This document shows, piece after piece, positions 52,785-62,202 of a stretch of 64,000 bases of DNA (positions are counted from its first letter, which is position 1; every line of letters starts with the position of its first letter). The position numbers and the translations under genes are program-made. The DNA is from Halopseudomonas salegens (GTDB lineage: Bacteria; Pseudomonadota; Gammaproteobacteria; Pseudomonadales; Pseudomonadaceae), in contig NZ_LT629787.1 of NCBI RefSeq assembly GCF_900105655.1, positions 3,720,001 to 3,784,000 of the forward strand, written 5' to 3'. The notes below the pieces were generated by a model. The model was given only the letters and a program-made list of their open reading frames with translations. It ran no database searches and was not told where the DNA came from.

Positions 52785-54782
52785 TTATGGCGTAGTCCAG
52801 GTGTAGTACGCAACGCCTTCATATATATAGGAGGCAAAACGTTCAATCACACTGTCCCGTTCAGCAGCACTCATGGTGTAAAAATGAGAGCGGGTTGCGG
52901 TGTTGTAGAAGCGATACAGCGGCTGGCTGCCAGAGCCGAAACCGGTTTGCGCATGCCAGGCGACACCTTCATAAATATAGCTGGGGAAGCGCTCGATGAC
53001 AGAGTCACGCTCGGCCTGGCTGATGGTATAGAAATGACTGCCGGTTGCTTCGTTGAAGAAGCGATATACCGGACTTAGTCCGCTGCGACTGGCCGGATAA
53101 GCGTAGAAAGCCACCCCCTCATAGATAAAGCTGCTAAAGCGTTCAATAACATTGTCGCGCTCTTCCGCACTGGCGGTGAAGAAATGTGCCCGCGAATTAT
53201 TGTTGTAGAAGCGGTATACCGGGGTTCGCAGGTCTTCAGCTGGCGGCAAGGCGGGGTCAGTCGGTTCCGGTTCGCTGGGTTCACTGGGTTCCTGCGGCGG
53301 TGGTGGCGGTGGCGGCGGAGTGCTGGCATTCAACCATTGCTGCATACCATCCTGATAGGCCAGGTCAAAACGTCCATAAAAATCCGAACCATCGGGTGCA
53401 TCGCAGGAAGAATTGCCCCCGGTTAACTGACCAATCAGAAAACGTTGCCCGTTAGTGGGCCAGAACAGCCCGGAACCACTGCTGCCGGGTTCAACAACCC
53501 CGCTAGACCAGGTGACGCCCAGGTGGGTAGTGTTGGATTGAGGGCCTGACGTGCACTGAGTCAATCCGCACGTAAAGTACTGAGAAAAATTGGCTATGGA
53601 AACCTTCTGCAGGTCGCCCCTCGGGTGATGCAGGCTACCCAGCTCCTGCCCACTGCCGGGCAACGCATTGGTCCAACCCAGGAAGTTGACCCCTGCTGGC
53701 GGGGTGTTGTTCAGCCGCAACAGGGTTGTATCCGTGCTGCTGGCGGTATAGAGCAAGGTACTCCCACCGGTCAATGTCCGCGAGAGGTTGCTCAGGTTGT
53801 CGGAATTGCAGGTGGTACTGCGATAGAACCAGAAGGTTTGCAGGGTAGAGGCTACATTCTGGGTGGACAGGCAGTGGTTGGCGGTCAGGAAGTAGGGGGT
53901 TGAGCTGTTGCTGGTGTCATTCAGCAGGGAACCCGAGCATAGGAAGGAGCTGCCGGTTGACGGGTTGGAAAAGAGCATGCGGGCTACGCCGTTGCTGACC
54001 GTTTCCCATTCTGGCCGACAGATCGAATCGAAGTTACAGCTACCGCTGTCGCCGATGGCTTTCAGCCAGGGGTTGGTTGCCATCGGACTGACGTCCAGAT
54101 GCGACATGTGCGGAACCGAGAGCTGGAGGTCGTCTGGATCAACGCCGGCGGGCAGAATGATTTCCAGCAGAGTACTGTCGCCAGTCTGATAGGGAGCTGC
54201 AAATCGTCTGGCCTGATCGGATTCGGGGGTCTCCGCATGGTTCAGGAAGATGCGGTCAAGCATACTCATGGCGCTGATGGTGGCTGCTTCGTCAGGATTG
54301 CCACCACTGAAGTGAAACTGAATGCGTGGATCAAGATGCTCGATATGCAAAATCAGTCGATTGCCGACAGCACCCGGAGACGTGAACTCGATTGCACTGG
54401 CCAGGCTACCATCATCCAAAGCTTCCCACTCCAGCCTGGCCGCCAGATCGCCGATAGTCTCGGTTTGCTGCACACTGCGGCCGGTGCCGACTTGTAGCGG
54501 GGCAGCCAGTGGATCAGCGGCAGTTGGAGCAGGCTGCTGCTTGTTCTGCACGAAGGGGGGCAATACGACCTTAGCGGGGACCGCTTTGCGTTTGCTGATG
54601 ACGCGCTGGACATCATCCTCGACCCCGTCAGCGGTGGAAGCCTCATTGAACGACGTGTGCAGCGGAGCTACCCACTCGATGGGAGCGGCATTGAGGGTTG
54701 CCGGCACTGCAAGGCTACACAGCAGCGCGAGCGTGATGAAGGCGTAACGCAGGTAATTGTTAGACTGTTGACGCATTGTCAT
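52785..54782 (-). CDS. Secreted lysyl-endopeptidase-like serine protease with C-terminal repeats
   Basis: A 665-residue exported S1-family protease. It has a signal peptide (LRYAFITLALLCSLAVPATLNA), a propeptide-like region to about 245, and a trypsin-fold domain with His303 (TANHC), Asp351 (STDTTLLRL) and Ser435 (EPGSSGSGLF), resembling lysyl endopeptidase / protease IV. A Pro/Glu linker (about 487-520) leads to three tandem repeats of 44-50 residues. Cysteines are concentrated in the catalytic domain, as expected for disulfides. It is a single-gene unit; neighbours do not suggest a specific secretion system. Confidence 0.9.
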   Translation of the reverse strand: MTMRQQSNNYLRYAFITLALLCSLAVPATLNAAPIEWVAPLHTSFNEASTADGVEDDVQRVISKRKAVPAKVVLPPFVQNKQQPAPTAADPLAAPLQVGTGRSVQQTETIGDLAARLEWEALDDGSLASAIEFTSPGAVGNRLILHIEHLDPRIQFHFSGGNPDEAATISAMSMLDRIFLNHAETPESDQARRFAAPYQTGDSTLLEIILPAGVDPDDLQLSVPHMSHLDVSPMATNPWLKAIGDSGSCNFDSICRPEWETVSNGVARMLFSNPSTGSSFLCSGSLLNDTSNSSTPYFLTANHCLSTQNVASTLQTFWFYRSTTCNSDNLSNLSRTLTGGSTLLYTASSTDTTLLRLNNTPPAGVNFLGWTNALPGSGQELGSLHHPRGDLQKVSIANFSQYFTCGLTQCTSGPQSNTTHLGVTWSSGVVEPGSSGSGLFWPTNGQRFLIGQLTGGNSSCDAPDGSDFYGRFDLAYQDGMQQWLNASTPPPPPPPPQEPSEPSEPEPTDPALPPAEDLRTPVYRFYNNNSRAHFFTASAEERDNVIERFSSFIYEGVAFYAYPASRSGLSPVYRFFNEATGSHFYTISQAERDSVIERFPSYIYEGVAWHAQTGFGSGSQPLYRFYNTATRSHFYTMSAAERDSVIERFASYIYEGVAYYTWTTP
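52788..53219 (-). repeat. Three tandem protein repeats (DUF5648-like) in the protease
   Basis: Residues 522-571, 572-621 and 622-665 share the pattern YRFYN....HFYT.S..ERD.VIERF.S.IYEGVA, with 44-50 residues each. This pattern resembles the DUF5648 repeat found at the C-termini of secreted enzymes (from memory). A role in binding the substrate surface or cell wall is inferred. Confidence 0.85.
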
Positions 54783-54882
54783 GACACTCTCGCTACTGAA
54801 GGCAGTAATGAACGTATTCTAATAGCTGTGCCGTCATTGGCACAGCTATTTACTGAAGCCAGCAAGACGATGAGGCGCGGGC

Positions 54883-55098
54883 TTAGCTGCCTTCGATGCG
54901 AAAGCCAAGTTTCACCACGACCTGATAGTGGCCTACCTTGCCGTCGACCACATGGCCACGCGTCTCGACAACTTCAAACCATTCCACATTGCGCACATTC
55001 TTGCTGCATTCGGCGATGGCATTGTTGATTGCGTCTTCAATGCTGTTTTTTGATGAGCCGACAATCTCAACCCTTTTGTAAACATGGTGATCACTCAT
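54883..55098 (-). CDS. Dodecin (flavin-binding protein)
   Basis: A 71-residue protein of the dodecin family, small dodecamers that store or buffer flavins. The characteristic pattern is present: [36 protein letters not shown] and [11 protein letters not shown]. The Trp in VEWFEV fits the flavin-stacking residue. It lies upstream of nothing on its strand except the protease, so it is probably its own unit. Confidence 0.92.
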   Translation of the reverse strand: MSDHHVYKRVEIVGSSKNSIEDAINNAIAECSKNVRNVEWFEVVETRGHVVDGKVGHYQVVVKLGFRIEGS

Positions 55099-55214
55099 GT
55101 GTTTACTCCGGTTATGAATGTGATTTCAGTATGGCACAGCGGTCATGACCCTGCAGGTGAAGGAAGTATCCTGATATATCAGTCATCGGTCTGGTATTGC
55201 CGGTGGGTGCCCTC

Positions 55215-55880
55215 TCAGTCACTGGCTTCCTGCGGGCGATCGAAACGATCGGCAAAGTCATGATTGACATCACGGTGCTCGGCTTCGTCGGCGCGCACTG
55301 CAATGACCACTTCACGCAGCCGGGCATCGGCAGGAAGCTGCCAATAATCGATGGCGATCCGGGGTGCCGGTACGTTTTCCAGTTTGCCGTTGTCTATTTC
55401 GGCCAGGTACTGGGTATAGCTGTAGACGGCCTCTTCTTCGAAGTAGCCGACCAGGCGGTGGGCGGTGCGTCCGGAAATGACATAGAGCAGGAAAAAACAG
55501 GTAAAGAAAATGCCCTGGGCGAGCAGGATGACCATGCGCTCGAACCAGTTCGGTCGAGCGATTTCCACGAACGTCATCAGGTGCATACGCTCGTTTTCCG
55601 CTTCCGCCAGCAGGGTATGAATCCAGTCGCGGTCATCCTCCAGCCGACGCAGGCTGCGCATGTGGCGAATCATGCCACCGACCATGCCGGGTACCCCGGC
55701 TACGGTTTCCAGCACCACGGCGCGATGACCGTAGCGTTGGGCAAAAAACAGGTCGGCAAAAAAACGCAGCAAGCGGGTGAGCCGAAAGGCAATCTGATCG
55801 GAGAGCCCTTTTGGCGCCCGGTGCTTTGCCAGTGGATCTTCACAGGCGATGGTACTGTTGTCAGGTTGCTGTTGGCTCAT
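55215..55880 (-). CDS. Alternative oxidase (ubiquinol oxidase, di-iron)
   Basis: A 221-residue AOX that oxidises ubiquinol and reduces O2 to water without pumping protons. The di-iron ligands are all in place: Glu58 in [10 protein letters not shown], Glu97 and His100 in NERMHL, a Glu in [10 protein letters not shown] (148-150), and Glu199/His202 in [12 protein letters not shown]. Hydrophobic stretches ([20 protein letters not shown]) fit monotopic membrane binding. The ATG overlaps the BCCT transporter stop (ATGA), so translation is probably coupled. Uncommon in pseudomonads as far as I recall, hence possible horizontal gain. Confidence 0.95.
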   Translation of the reverse strand: MSQQQPDNSTIACEDPLAKHRAPKGLSDQIAFRLTRLLRFFADLFFAQRYGHRAVVLETVAGVPGMVGGMIRHMRSLRRLEDDRDWIHTLLAEAENERMHLMTFVEIARPNWFERMVILLAQGIFFTCFFLLYVISGRTAHRLVGYFEEEAVYSYTQYLAEIDNGKLENVPAPRIAIDYWQLPADARLREVVIAVRADEAEHRDVNHDFADRFDRPQEASD

Positions 55881-57511
55881 TCTCGCTCTCCTGATGGTGG
55901 CGCAGCGGTAACCTCTGCCGGATCGGCGGCAAGTGGTGACCCGGGAGATACTTCTGCACCCAGGTGATCATTGGCATCCAGCATACGCATCAAACGCTCA
56001 TGGGTAACGGCCGCATGCAATTCAATTTGTCGCTGTTCGTTGCGTAGAGCAGTGAGCAGGGAAATAGCCATAAAAATCATCAGTAACATGAAGGGCAAGG
56101 CGGCGAGGATGGAAATCGTCTGCAGTGCAACCAGGCCACCGCTGAGCAGCAGTACCCCGGCTACCAATACCTGGATCAGGCCCCATGTCAGACGTGACCA
56201 GCGTCTGGGGGTCAAGACGCCGTGGCTGGTAAACATGCCGAGGACGAAAGTGGCCGAGTTGGCGGAGGTGATGACGAAAAGCGTTATCAATACCAGCATC
56301 AGCAGGCTACTTGCGGCGCTGCCGGGCAGTTGGGCGAGCGTGGCAAACAGGCCGGCACTCATCTCTTCGGCGACCACGGCGCTGATGCCGGCCTCGGCGA
56401 ACAGCTCGAAATACAGTGCCGAGCCGCCAAAGGTGGCAAACCACAGCATGCTCAACAAGACCGGCATACCAATCACGCCGATAACGAACTCGCGCACCGT
56501 GCGGCCGCGTGAAATACGTGCGATAAAACTGCCGACAAAAGGCGCCCAGGACAGTCCCCAGGCCCAGTAGAAAATGGTCCAGCGTTCCACCCAGTCATCG
56601 CCGGTATAGGGCGACATGATCAGGCTCATGCCGATCATGTTGCTGGCGTAGTCGCCCAGCGCTGTAGTCATCACGGCGGTGATGAAGTCGGTTGGCCCAA
56701 CCAGGAAGACGAAGAGCAACAAACCTCCAGCCAGCAACATGTTGGCATCGCTGACATAGCGAATGCCGCTTTCCAGCGGTGCCATGGCACAGAGCAGAAA
56801 GATGATTGCCACACCGGCCAGAATGGCCAGTTGTTGCGGACTGCCAAAGCCGATGCCGGCCACACTGACCAGGCCACTGTTGATCTGGATAACGCCCAGT
56901 CCCAGTGTGGTCGCGACACCGAAGACAGTTGAGACCACGGCAAGAATATTGATTGCATGCCCCCATCCGCCGTCTACCCGTGAGCCCAGGCTTGCGCGGA
57001 AGGTTTCACTGATCAGGCCGGGTCTCTGCTGGCGGAAACGCACGTAGGCGATTGCCAGCCCGACCACAGCAAAGTTGGCCCACTGGTGAAAGCCCCAGTG
57101 AAACAGCGAATATTGCATGGCCAGTTGCGCTGCCCGGGGGCTGCCGGCATCGGCCTGGCCGAAGGGCGGGCTGGCCAGGTGACTCATGGGTTCGGCAACT
57201 GCCCAGAACACCAGGCCAACGCCCATGCCGGCAGAAAAGATCATCCCCAACCAGGCCAGGTAGGAAAACTCTGCTGCTTCGCCGTCCGCGCCGAGGCGGA
57301 TGCGCCCATAGTCACTCAGGCCAATGCCGATACAGAAGAGCAGGAAGCCTGTCGTCGCAAAAAGATACAGCCAGCCGAAGTGCAAGGTGGTGAATTGCAG
57401 TGCTTGCCCAGCCCACTGCGCCAGTTGCTCGGGGTGGCTGGCACCCAGCAGTACAAAGAGCGACAGCAGAATCAGTGAGCAGTAGAACACCCAACCGGGG
57501 CGACGGTTCAT
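55877..57511 (-). CDS. BCCT-family betaine/choline/carnitine transporter
   Basis: A 544-residue secondary transporter with about 12 TMs. Family marks are [17 protein letters not shown] and the [20 protein letters not shown] segment with the aromatic substrate box, then [10 protein letters not shown]. The C-terminal cytoplasmic tail is about 60 residues long and could be regulatory. ATG 57511, five bases after AGGAG, is preferred over GTG 57517. Substrate among glycine betaine, choline or carnitine cannot be decided. It forms an operon with the alternative oxidase. Confidence 0.94.
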   Translation of the reverse strand: MNRRPGWVFYCSLILLSLFVLLGASHPEQLAQWAGQALQFTTLHFGWLYLFATTGFLLFCIGIGLSDYGRIRLGADGEAAEFSYLAWLGMIFSAGMGVGLVFWAVAEPMSHLASPPFGQADAGSPRAAQLAMQYSLFHWGFHQWANFAVVGLAIAYVRFRQQRPGLISETFRASLGSRVDGGWGHAINILAVVSTVFGVATTLGLGVIQINSGLVSVAGIGFGSPQQLAILAGVAIIFLLCAMAPLESGIRYVSDANMLLAGGLLLFVFLVGPTDFITAVMTTALGDYASNMIGMSLIMSPYTGDDWVERWTIFYWAWGLSWAPFVGSFIARISRGRTVREFVIGVIGMPVLLSMLWFATFGGSALYFELFAEAGISAVVAEEMSAGLFATLAQLPGSAASSLLMLVLITLFVITSANSATFVLGMFTSHGVLTPRRWSRLTWGLIQVLVAGVLLLSGGLVALQTISILAALPFMLLMIFMAISLLTALRNEQRQIELHAAVTHERLMRMLDANDHLGAEVSPGSPLAADPAEVTAAPPSGERE

Positions 57512-57584
57512 GAGCACTCCTGTGCATGGTCAGCAATCAGGGAGCAGCCTAACATGCGAGAGCAGCCTGGCTGAATGATCCGGG

Positions 57585-58289
57585 TCAGGTTGGATCCTGC
57601 ACGGCATGGATTTCCCTACTGCTTAATGGCCTGAAGTCACCGGGTGCCAGTGCCGGGTCCAGTTGCAATGGCCCCATGCGCTCACGATGCAGAGCACAGA
57701 CTCGGTTGCCCACCGCATGGAACATGCGTTTGACCTGATGATGACGACCTTCGTAAATACTGAGCAGGGCCTGACAGGGACCGAGAAGTTGCAGTGCAGC
57801 CGGGCGGGTATACAGGTTTTCCCGGGCCAGAAAGATACCATCAGCAAAGCGGGCTGCCGCCTCGGGTGAGATGGGTTCGCTGGTGGTTACCCGGTACACC
57901 TTGGCCAGGTCCGAGCCGGGGGCTGTCAGCCGGCGTGACCATAGACCGTCGTTGGTCAGCAACAGCAAGCCGGTGGTGCTGCGGTCAAGGCGACCGGCCA
58001 GGTGCAGGTGTTCACGCAGTTCGGCAGGCATCAATTCCAGTACGGTCGGGTGTTGCGGGTCCTGAGTGGCACTGAGGTAGCCGGCGGGTTTGTGCAGCAT
58101 CAGGTAATAGCCGGGTTTTGCCACTTGCAGGCAATCGTGGTCAAGGGTGACCTGCATAAAGGAGCTGATGGCCTTCAGGCCATCGCGGCAGATCTGATCA
58201 TCTACCCGTACCCGGCCTTGATGCAACAGGTCGCGTGCGGTCTGTCGACTGATGCCATTCTGGTTGCTGAGGAGTCTGTCCAGACGCAT
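57585..58289 (-). CDS. rsuA: 16S rRNA pseudouridine(516) synthase
   Basis: A 234-residue RsuA/RluB-family enzyme. The N-terminal S4 RNA-binding domain (MRLDRLLSNQNGISRQTARDL start) is followed by the catalytic GRLDRSTTGLLLLTNDG with Asp102, the same number as I recall for E. coli RsuA, and GRHHQVKRMF. It is co-directional with and 73 bases upstream of the BCCT gene. Confidence 0.92.
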   Translation of the reverse strand: MRLDRLLSNQNGISRQTARDLLHQGRVRVDDQICRDGLKAISSFMQVTLDHDCLQVAKPGYYLMLHKPAGYLSATQDPQHPTVLELMPAELREHLHLAGRLDRSTTGLLLLTNDGLWSRRLTAPGSDLAKVYRVTTSEPISPEAAARFADGIFLARENLYTRPAALQLLGPCQALLSIYEGRHHQVKRMFHAVGNRVCALHRERMGPLQLDPALAPGDFRPLSSREIHAVQDPT

Positions 58290-58439
58290 GGGATAAGCTT
58301 TTCTCCCGGTTTCAGTGCGGTTGCACCCTTGCTGACAACTGATCGGTCAACAATGCCCTCAACCGCCAGGGGGCGCAACTCACTGCAGTGCAGGTTGGCT
58401 GCCTGCGGGCAGCCTCAGCGGCCGGATTGATCAATGCGC

Positions 58440-58465
58440 ATGGCACTGTCGCGCGATAGTGCCAT
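58440..58465. repeat. 26-base near-perfect palindrome between metE and rsuA
   Basis: Each half reads from ATGGCACT inward to a GCGC-rich centre, and 12 of 13 pairs are Watson-Crick with one G-T. It lies 57 bases past the metE stop. A 7-bp hairpin (GGCTGCC / GGCAGCC, 58397-58414) and a 10-base palindrome (CACTGCAGTG, 58381-58390) lie nearby. It could end metE transcription, though no T run follows, or be a protein-binding site. Confidence 0.65.
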
Positions 58466-58521
58466 GTCGAGTCTTGTTTGTCGCCGCCCCTTTGGACGGT
58501 CGACAGTTGAATACTCAAGGT

Positions 58522-60813
58522 TCAGGCCGCTGCCTCGGCATGTTTGCTGCGCAGCTGGCGCGCGGCGGTGACCATCGCCTGCAAAGCCGCGCGGGTTTCC
58601 GGCCAGTTGCGGGTTTTCAGACCACAGTCGGGGTTGACCCACAGGCGCTCCAACGGAATAACCCGCTGTGCCTTGTTCAGCAGCTTGACCATGTCGGCTT
58701 GCGATGGCACCCGAGGTGAATGGATGTCATACACGCCCGGACCGATGGCATTGGGGTAGGCGAAATCGGCAAAGGCATCCAGTAGCTGCATATCCGAGCG
58801 CGAGGTTTCAATGGTGATCACATCCGCATCCATGGCAGCAATGGCATCCAGCGTATCGTTGAATTCGCTATAGCACATGTGCGTATGGATCTGGGTGCGG
58901 TCATCGACCCCGCTGGCGCTGAGACGAAAAGCGCGCGCAGCCCAGTCCAGGTAATGCGGCTGGGCTGTGCGTCTTAGCGGCAGGCCTTCACGAAACGCAG
59001 GTTCGTCAATCTGGATAATGCCGATGCCGGCCGCCTCCAGATCAACCACCTCATCACGCACTGCCAGCGCCAATTGCAGGGCACTGGTTTCGCGGCTGAC
59101 ATCCTCGCGAGGGAAGGACCACATCAGCAGGGTCACCGGGCCGGTGAGCATACCCTTGACCGGTTTCCCGCTCAGGCTTTGTGCATAGCGTGTCCATGCG
59201 ACCGTCATCGCTTGCGGACGGCTGACGTCGCCAACGATGATCGGTGGTTTTACGCAGCGTGAACCATAGCTTTGAACCCAGCCAAAGCGGGTAAAGGCAT
59301 AGCCCTCGAGTTGCTCCCCAAAGTATTCGACCATGTCGTTGCGCTCGGCTTCGCCGTGCACCAGTACGTCCAGCCCGAGTGTTTCCTGCTCGGCGATGAC
59401 CTGAGCTATCTCGGCACGCATGGCGTTGTTGTAACTGGCATCATCCAGTTTGCCCTGGCGCCAGGCTTTGCGCTGTTGGCGAATATGGCTGGTCTGTGGA
59501 AAAGAGCCAATGGTCGTGGTGGGTAATAGCGGCAATTGCAGCTTTTCCTGCTGCAGGGCAGCCCGTTCGGTGAACGGCGTTGCCCGTACACTGTGTTCTG
59601 GCGTCAGTGCTTGCAGGCGTTTAGCAACGGTGGAATTGTGCACCCGGGCTGATGTTGTACGGGCTTGCTGTACCGCGACCGAATCAGCCAAAGCTTGCTG
59701 CACATCCGAGCGATCCGGCGTACGCAGGGCCTGGGCGAGCAGGGTGACTTCCTGCAGCTTCTGTTCGGCAAAGGCCAGCCAGCTACGCAGTTCCGCATCC
59801 AGCTCGCTCTCGCGGCCAAGATTCACCGGGCTGTGCAGCAACGAGCAACTGGGTGCTACCCATAGCTGCTCACAGCGTTCGGCAGCTGACGTCAACAGCT
59901 GGAGCGCGTGTTCAAGATCACAGCGCCAGACATTCCGGCCGTTGACCACGCCCAGGGACAGGACCTTGTATGCAGGTAAACGATCGAGCAGCAATGGCAA
60001 CTGCTCGGGCGCGCGCACCAGGTCGGCATGCAGACCAGCCACCGGCAAGCTGCAAGCCAGGCCGAGGTTGTCGTCGAGGCTGTCAAAATAGGTGGCCAAC
60101 AGTAGCTTGACTGGCGCCCGTTGCAGTTGGCTGTAACTGCTTTCAAAGGCGGCTTTCCAGTCGCTGGGCAGGTCCAGTGCCAGAATCGGTTCATCGATCT
60201 GCACCCAGTCGATACCCTGTTCAGCCAGGCGCTGCAGAATACTCTGATATACCGGCAGCAAGCGCTCCAGCAGTTGCAAACGATCAAAGTCGGCGCCCTT
60301 GATCTTGCCCAGCCAGAGCCAGGTCAGCGGTCCGATCACTACCGGTTTGACCCGGTAGCCAAGAGCCTGCGCCTCGGCGACCTCGTCGAACAATTGTGTC
60401 CATTGCAGGCTGAAGGTCTGTTCGATGTGCAGTTCCGGCACCAGATAGTGGTAGTTGGTATCAAACCACTTGGTCATCTCGCAGGCGAAGGTGCCTTCCT
60501 TGTGCGGATGCGTGCCACGGGCCAGATGGAACAGGGTATCCAGGTCAGGCTCGCCAGCATCGGCAAAGCGCTCGGGTATGGCGCCGAGCATCAGGCTCTG
60601 GGTCAGCACCTGGTCATACCAGTGAAAGTCGCCGACGGGTAGCAGATCCAGCCCGGCTTCGGCCTGCTGCTGCCAATGTTCATGGCGTAACGTTCGGCCG
60701 CAGTCTTCCAGTGCGCTGCGCTCGAGCTTGCCGCCCCAGTAGTCTTCAAGGGCAAATTTCAGTTCACGGTCGCGCCCGATCCGCGGAAATCCCAGGTTGT
60801 GGGCAATGATCAT
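58522..60813 (-). CDS. metE: Cobalamin-independent methionine synthase
   Basis: A 763-residue enzyme transferring the methyl group of methyltetrahydropteroyl-triglutamate to homocysteine. The N-terminal [18 protein letters not shown] is diagnostic. Zinc ligands are seen in HTHMCYSEF (His, Cys), [10 protein letters not shown] (Glu) and [13 protein letters not shown] (Cys). RBS AAGGAG precedes the ATG. It is divergent from metR. Confidence 0.97.
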   Translation of the reverse strand: MIIAHNLGFPRIGRDRELKFALEDYWGGKLERSALEDCGRTLRHEHWQQQAEAGLDLLPVGDFHWYDQVLTQSLMLGAIPERFADAGEPDLDTLFHLARGTHPHKEGTFACEMTKWFDTNYHYLVPELHIEQTFSLQWTQLFDEVAEAQALGYRVKPVVIGPLTWLWLGKIKGADFDRLQLLERLLPVYQSILQRLAEQGIDWVQIDEPILALDLPSDWKAAFESSYSQLQRAPVKLLLATYFDSLDDNLGLACSLPVAGLHADLVRAPEQLPLLLDRLPAYKVLSLGVVNGRNVWRCDLEHALQLLTSAAERCEQLWVAPSCSLLHSPVNLGRESELDAELRSWLAFAEQKLQEVTLLAQALRTPDRSDVQQALADSVAVQQARTTSARVHNSTVAKRLQALTPEHSVRATPFTERAALQQEKLQLPLLPTTTIGSFPQTSHIRQQRKAWRQGKLDDASYNNAMRAEIAQVIAEQETLGLDVLVHGEAERNDMVEYFGEQLEGYAFTRFGWVQSYGSRCVKPPIIVGDVSRPQAMTVAWTRYAQSLSGKPVKGMLTGPVTLLMWSFPREDVSRETSALQLALAVRDEVVDLEAAGIGIIQIDEPAFREGLPLRRTAQPHYLDWAARAFRLSASGVDDRTQIHTHMCYSEFNDTLDAIAAMDADVITIETSRSDMQLLDAFADFAYPNAIGPGVYDIHSPRVPSQADMVKLLNKAQRVIPLERLWVNPDCGLKTRNWPETRAALQAMVTAARQLRSKHAEAAA

Positions 60814-60870
60814 GTTGGCTCTCCTTGGGTGGCCATATTGTTGGCAACAAGGGTCGGCTTTTAATCATGT

Positions 60871-60883
60871 TGAATCAAACTCA
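60871..60883. promoter_or_regulatory. Candidate MetR box in the metE-metR gap
   Basis: TGAATCAAACTCA matches the E. coli MetR consensus TGAA-N5-TTCA with one mismatch. A second, perfect palindrome TTGTTGGCAACAA lies at 60838-60850, nearer metE, and could be a further LysR-type contact. Both are in the 114-base divergent region. Confidence 0.55.
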
Positions 60884-60927
60884 TTGTATTAATGCTAAGA
60901 TCAAGTTTTATTCACGTTGGAGGCGGC

Positions 60928-61857
60928 ATGCTGGAATTACGGCACCTGCGTACCCTGGTCAGTTTGCGCGAGGCAGAGAGCCTGGTAGAAGCGGCGGAAC
61001 GGCTGCATCTGACCCAGTCCGCGCTGTCCCATCAGTTGAAAGATCTGGAACAGCGACTGGGTTTGCCATTGTTTGTGCGCAAGACCAAACCGGTACGTTT
61101 CACCAGTGCCGGCCTGCGCCTGTTGCGCCTGGCCGATCAATTACTGCCACAGGTGCGCCAGGCTGAACGGGATTTGCAACGGCTTGCCGGTGGTCAGGCT
61201 GGACGGTTGCATATGGCGATTGAGTGCCACAGTTGTTTCCAGTGGTTGATGCCGACCATTGATCAGTTCCGCATCGCTTGGCCGGAGGTTGAGGTGGACT
61301 TTGCTTCCGGCTATTTCTTTGCTCCGCTGCCGGCGCTGGCACGGGGCGACCTGGATCTGGTGGTGACGTCGGATCCGCAGACCTTGCCAGGTATCAGCTA
61401 TGTCCCGTTGTTCACCTATGAAGCACTCTTGGCGGTGAGCAATCAGCACCCACTGGCCGCGCGCAGTCACGTCGAGCCGGCCGATCTTGCCGGTGAAACC
61501 CTGATCACCTATCCGGTTGAGCGTGAGCGGCTGGATGTGTTCAAGCAGTTTCTTGATCCAGCCGGGGTGGAGCCCTTGAGCGTTCGTACAGCCGAATTGA
61601 CGGTGATGATGCTGCAGTTGGTCGCTTCCGGACGAGGGGTCAGTTGTCTGCCCAATTGGGCATTGGCCGAATACAGCCAGCGCGGCTATGTCAGCGCCCG
61701 TCGTTTGGGGGCCGAGGGTCTGTTCGGCACTCTGTTCGCAGCGGTGCGGGAGGATATGCTGGGCATGTCTTACCTGCAGGACTTTCTGCTGACGGCCAAG
61801 GATACGTCTTTTGCCACGCTCGAAGGTGTCAGTGCCAAACCGGTCAGTCAGGTTTAA
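60928..61857 (+). CDS. metR: LysR-family regulator MetR
   Basis: A 309-residue LysR-type activator of methionine genes that uses homocysteine as coinducer. The winged HTH is LREAESLVEAAERLHLTQSA; VEVDFASGYFFAPLPALARGDLDLVVTSDP fits MetR. ATG 60928 after TTGGAGG is chosen over the upstream ATG at 60892. The divergent metE neighbour supports the name. Its 3' end overlaps the convergent membrane protein gene by 14 bases. Confidence 0.94.
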   Translation: MLELRHLRTLVSLREAESLVEAAERLHLTQSALSHQLKDLEQRLGLPLFVRKTKPVRFTSAGLRLLRLADQLLPQVRQAERDLQRLAGGQAGRLHMAIECHSCFQWLMPTIDQFRIAWPEVEVDFASGYFFAPLPALARGDLDLVVTSDPQTLPGISYVPLFTYEALLAVSNQHPLAARSHVEPADLAGETLITYPVERERLDVFKQFLDPAGVEPLSVRTAELTVMMLQLVASGRGVSCLPNWALAEYSQRGYVSARRLGAEGLFGTLFAAVREDMLGMSYLQDFLLTAKDTSFATLEGVSAKPVSQV

Positions 61858-62191
61858 CCGGTTGCTTGCGCAACAGGTAGCTGGCCGGGTGAATCAGGAC
61901 AAACGCCAGTAATGTCACACCCAGCAAGGCACCCAGCATGGCCACCCAGTCGAAAGTGCTGGCAACATAGGCGAGCCTTGAATGGGTCAAAGCGGGAATC
62001 CACAGCAGCCCGCTGAGACCGGTCAGCGCCGCCAACAACAGGCTGAGGCCTTTGCGGTGCTGCAAAAACCGGTAACCGCGGAGGCGGGCCACAACCTGCA
62101 GCGCAAAAAACACCGCTAGCAACAGGGTAATAAGCCACAGGTATGGCATTACGGCATAGCCGAGAATGGTCAGTGCACCGGTAAAAGTCAT
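61844..62191 (-). CDS. Small membrane protein next to the SQR-like gene
   Basis: A 115-residue protein with about four membrane segments (for example YLWLITLLLAVFFALQVVARL and WVAMLGALLGVTLLAFVLIHP). No family recognised with confidence. It lies 11 bases downstream of the SQR-like flavoprotein on the same strand, so it may anchor or assist that enzyme. Confidence 0.78.
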   Translation of the reverse strand: MTFTGALTILGYAVMPYLWLITLLLAVFFALQVVARLRGYRFLQHRKGLSLLLAALTGLSGLLWIPALTHSRLAYVASTFDWVAMLGALLGVTLLAFVLIHPASYLLRKQPVKPD

Positions 62192-62202
62192 CAGCTCGTC
62201 TC

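Noticed and set aside
52788..53219. CRISPR-like or DNA-level tandem repeat
   Set aside because: The repeats are protein repeats of about 150 bases inside a coding frame, without spacers or a leader.
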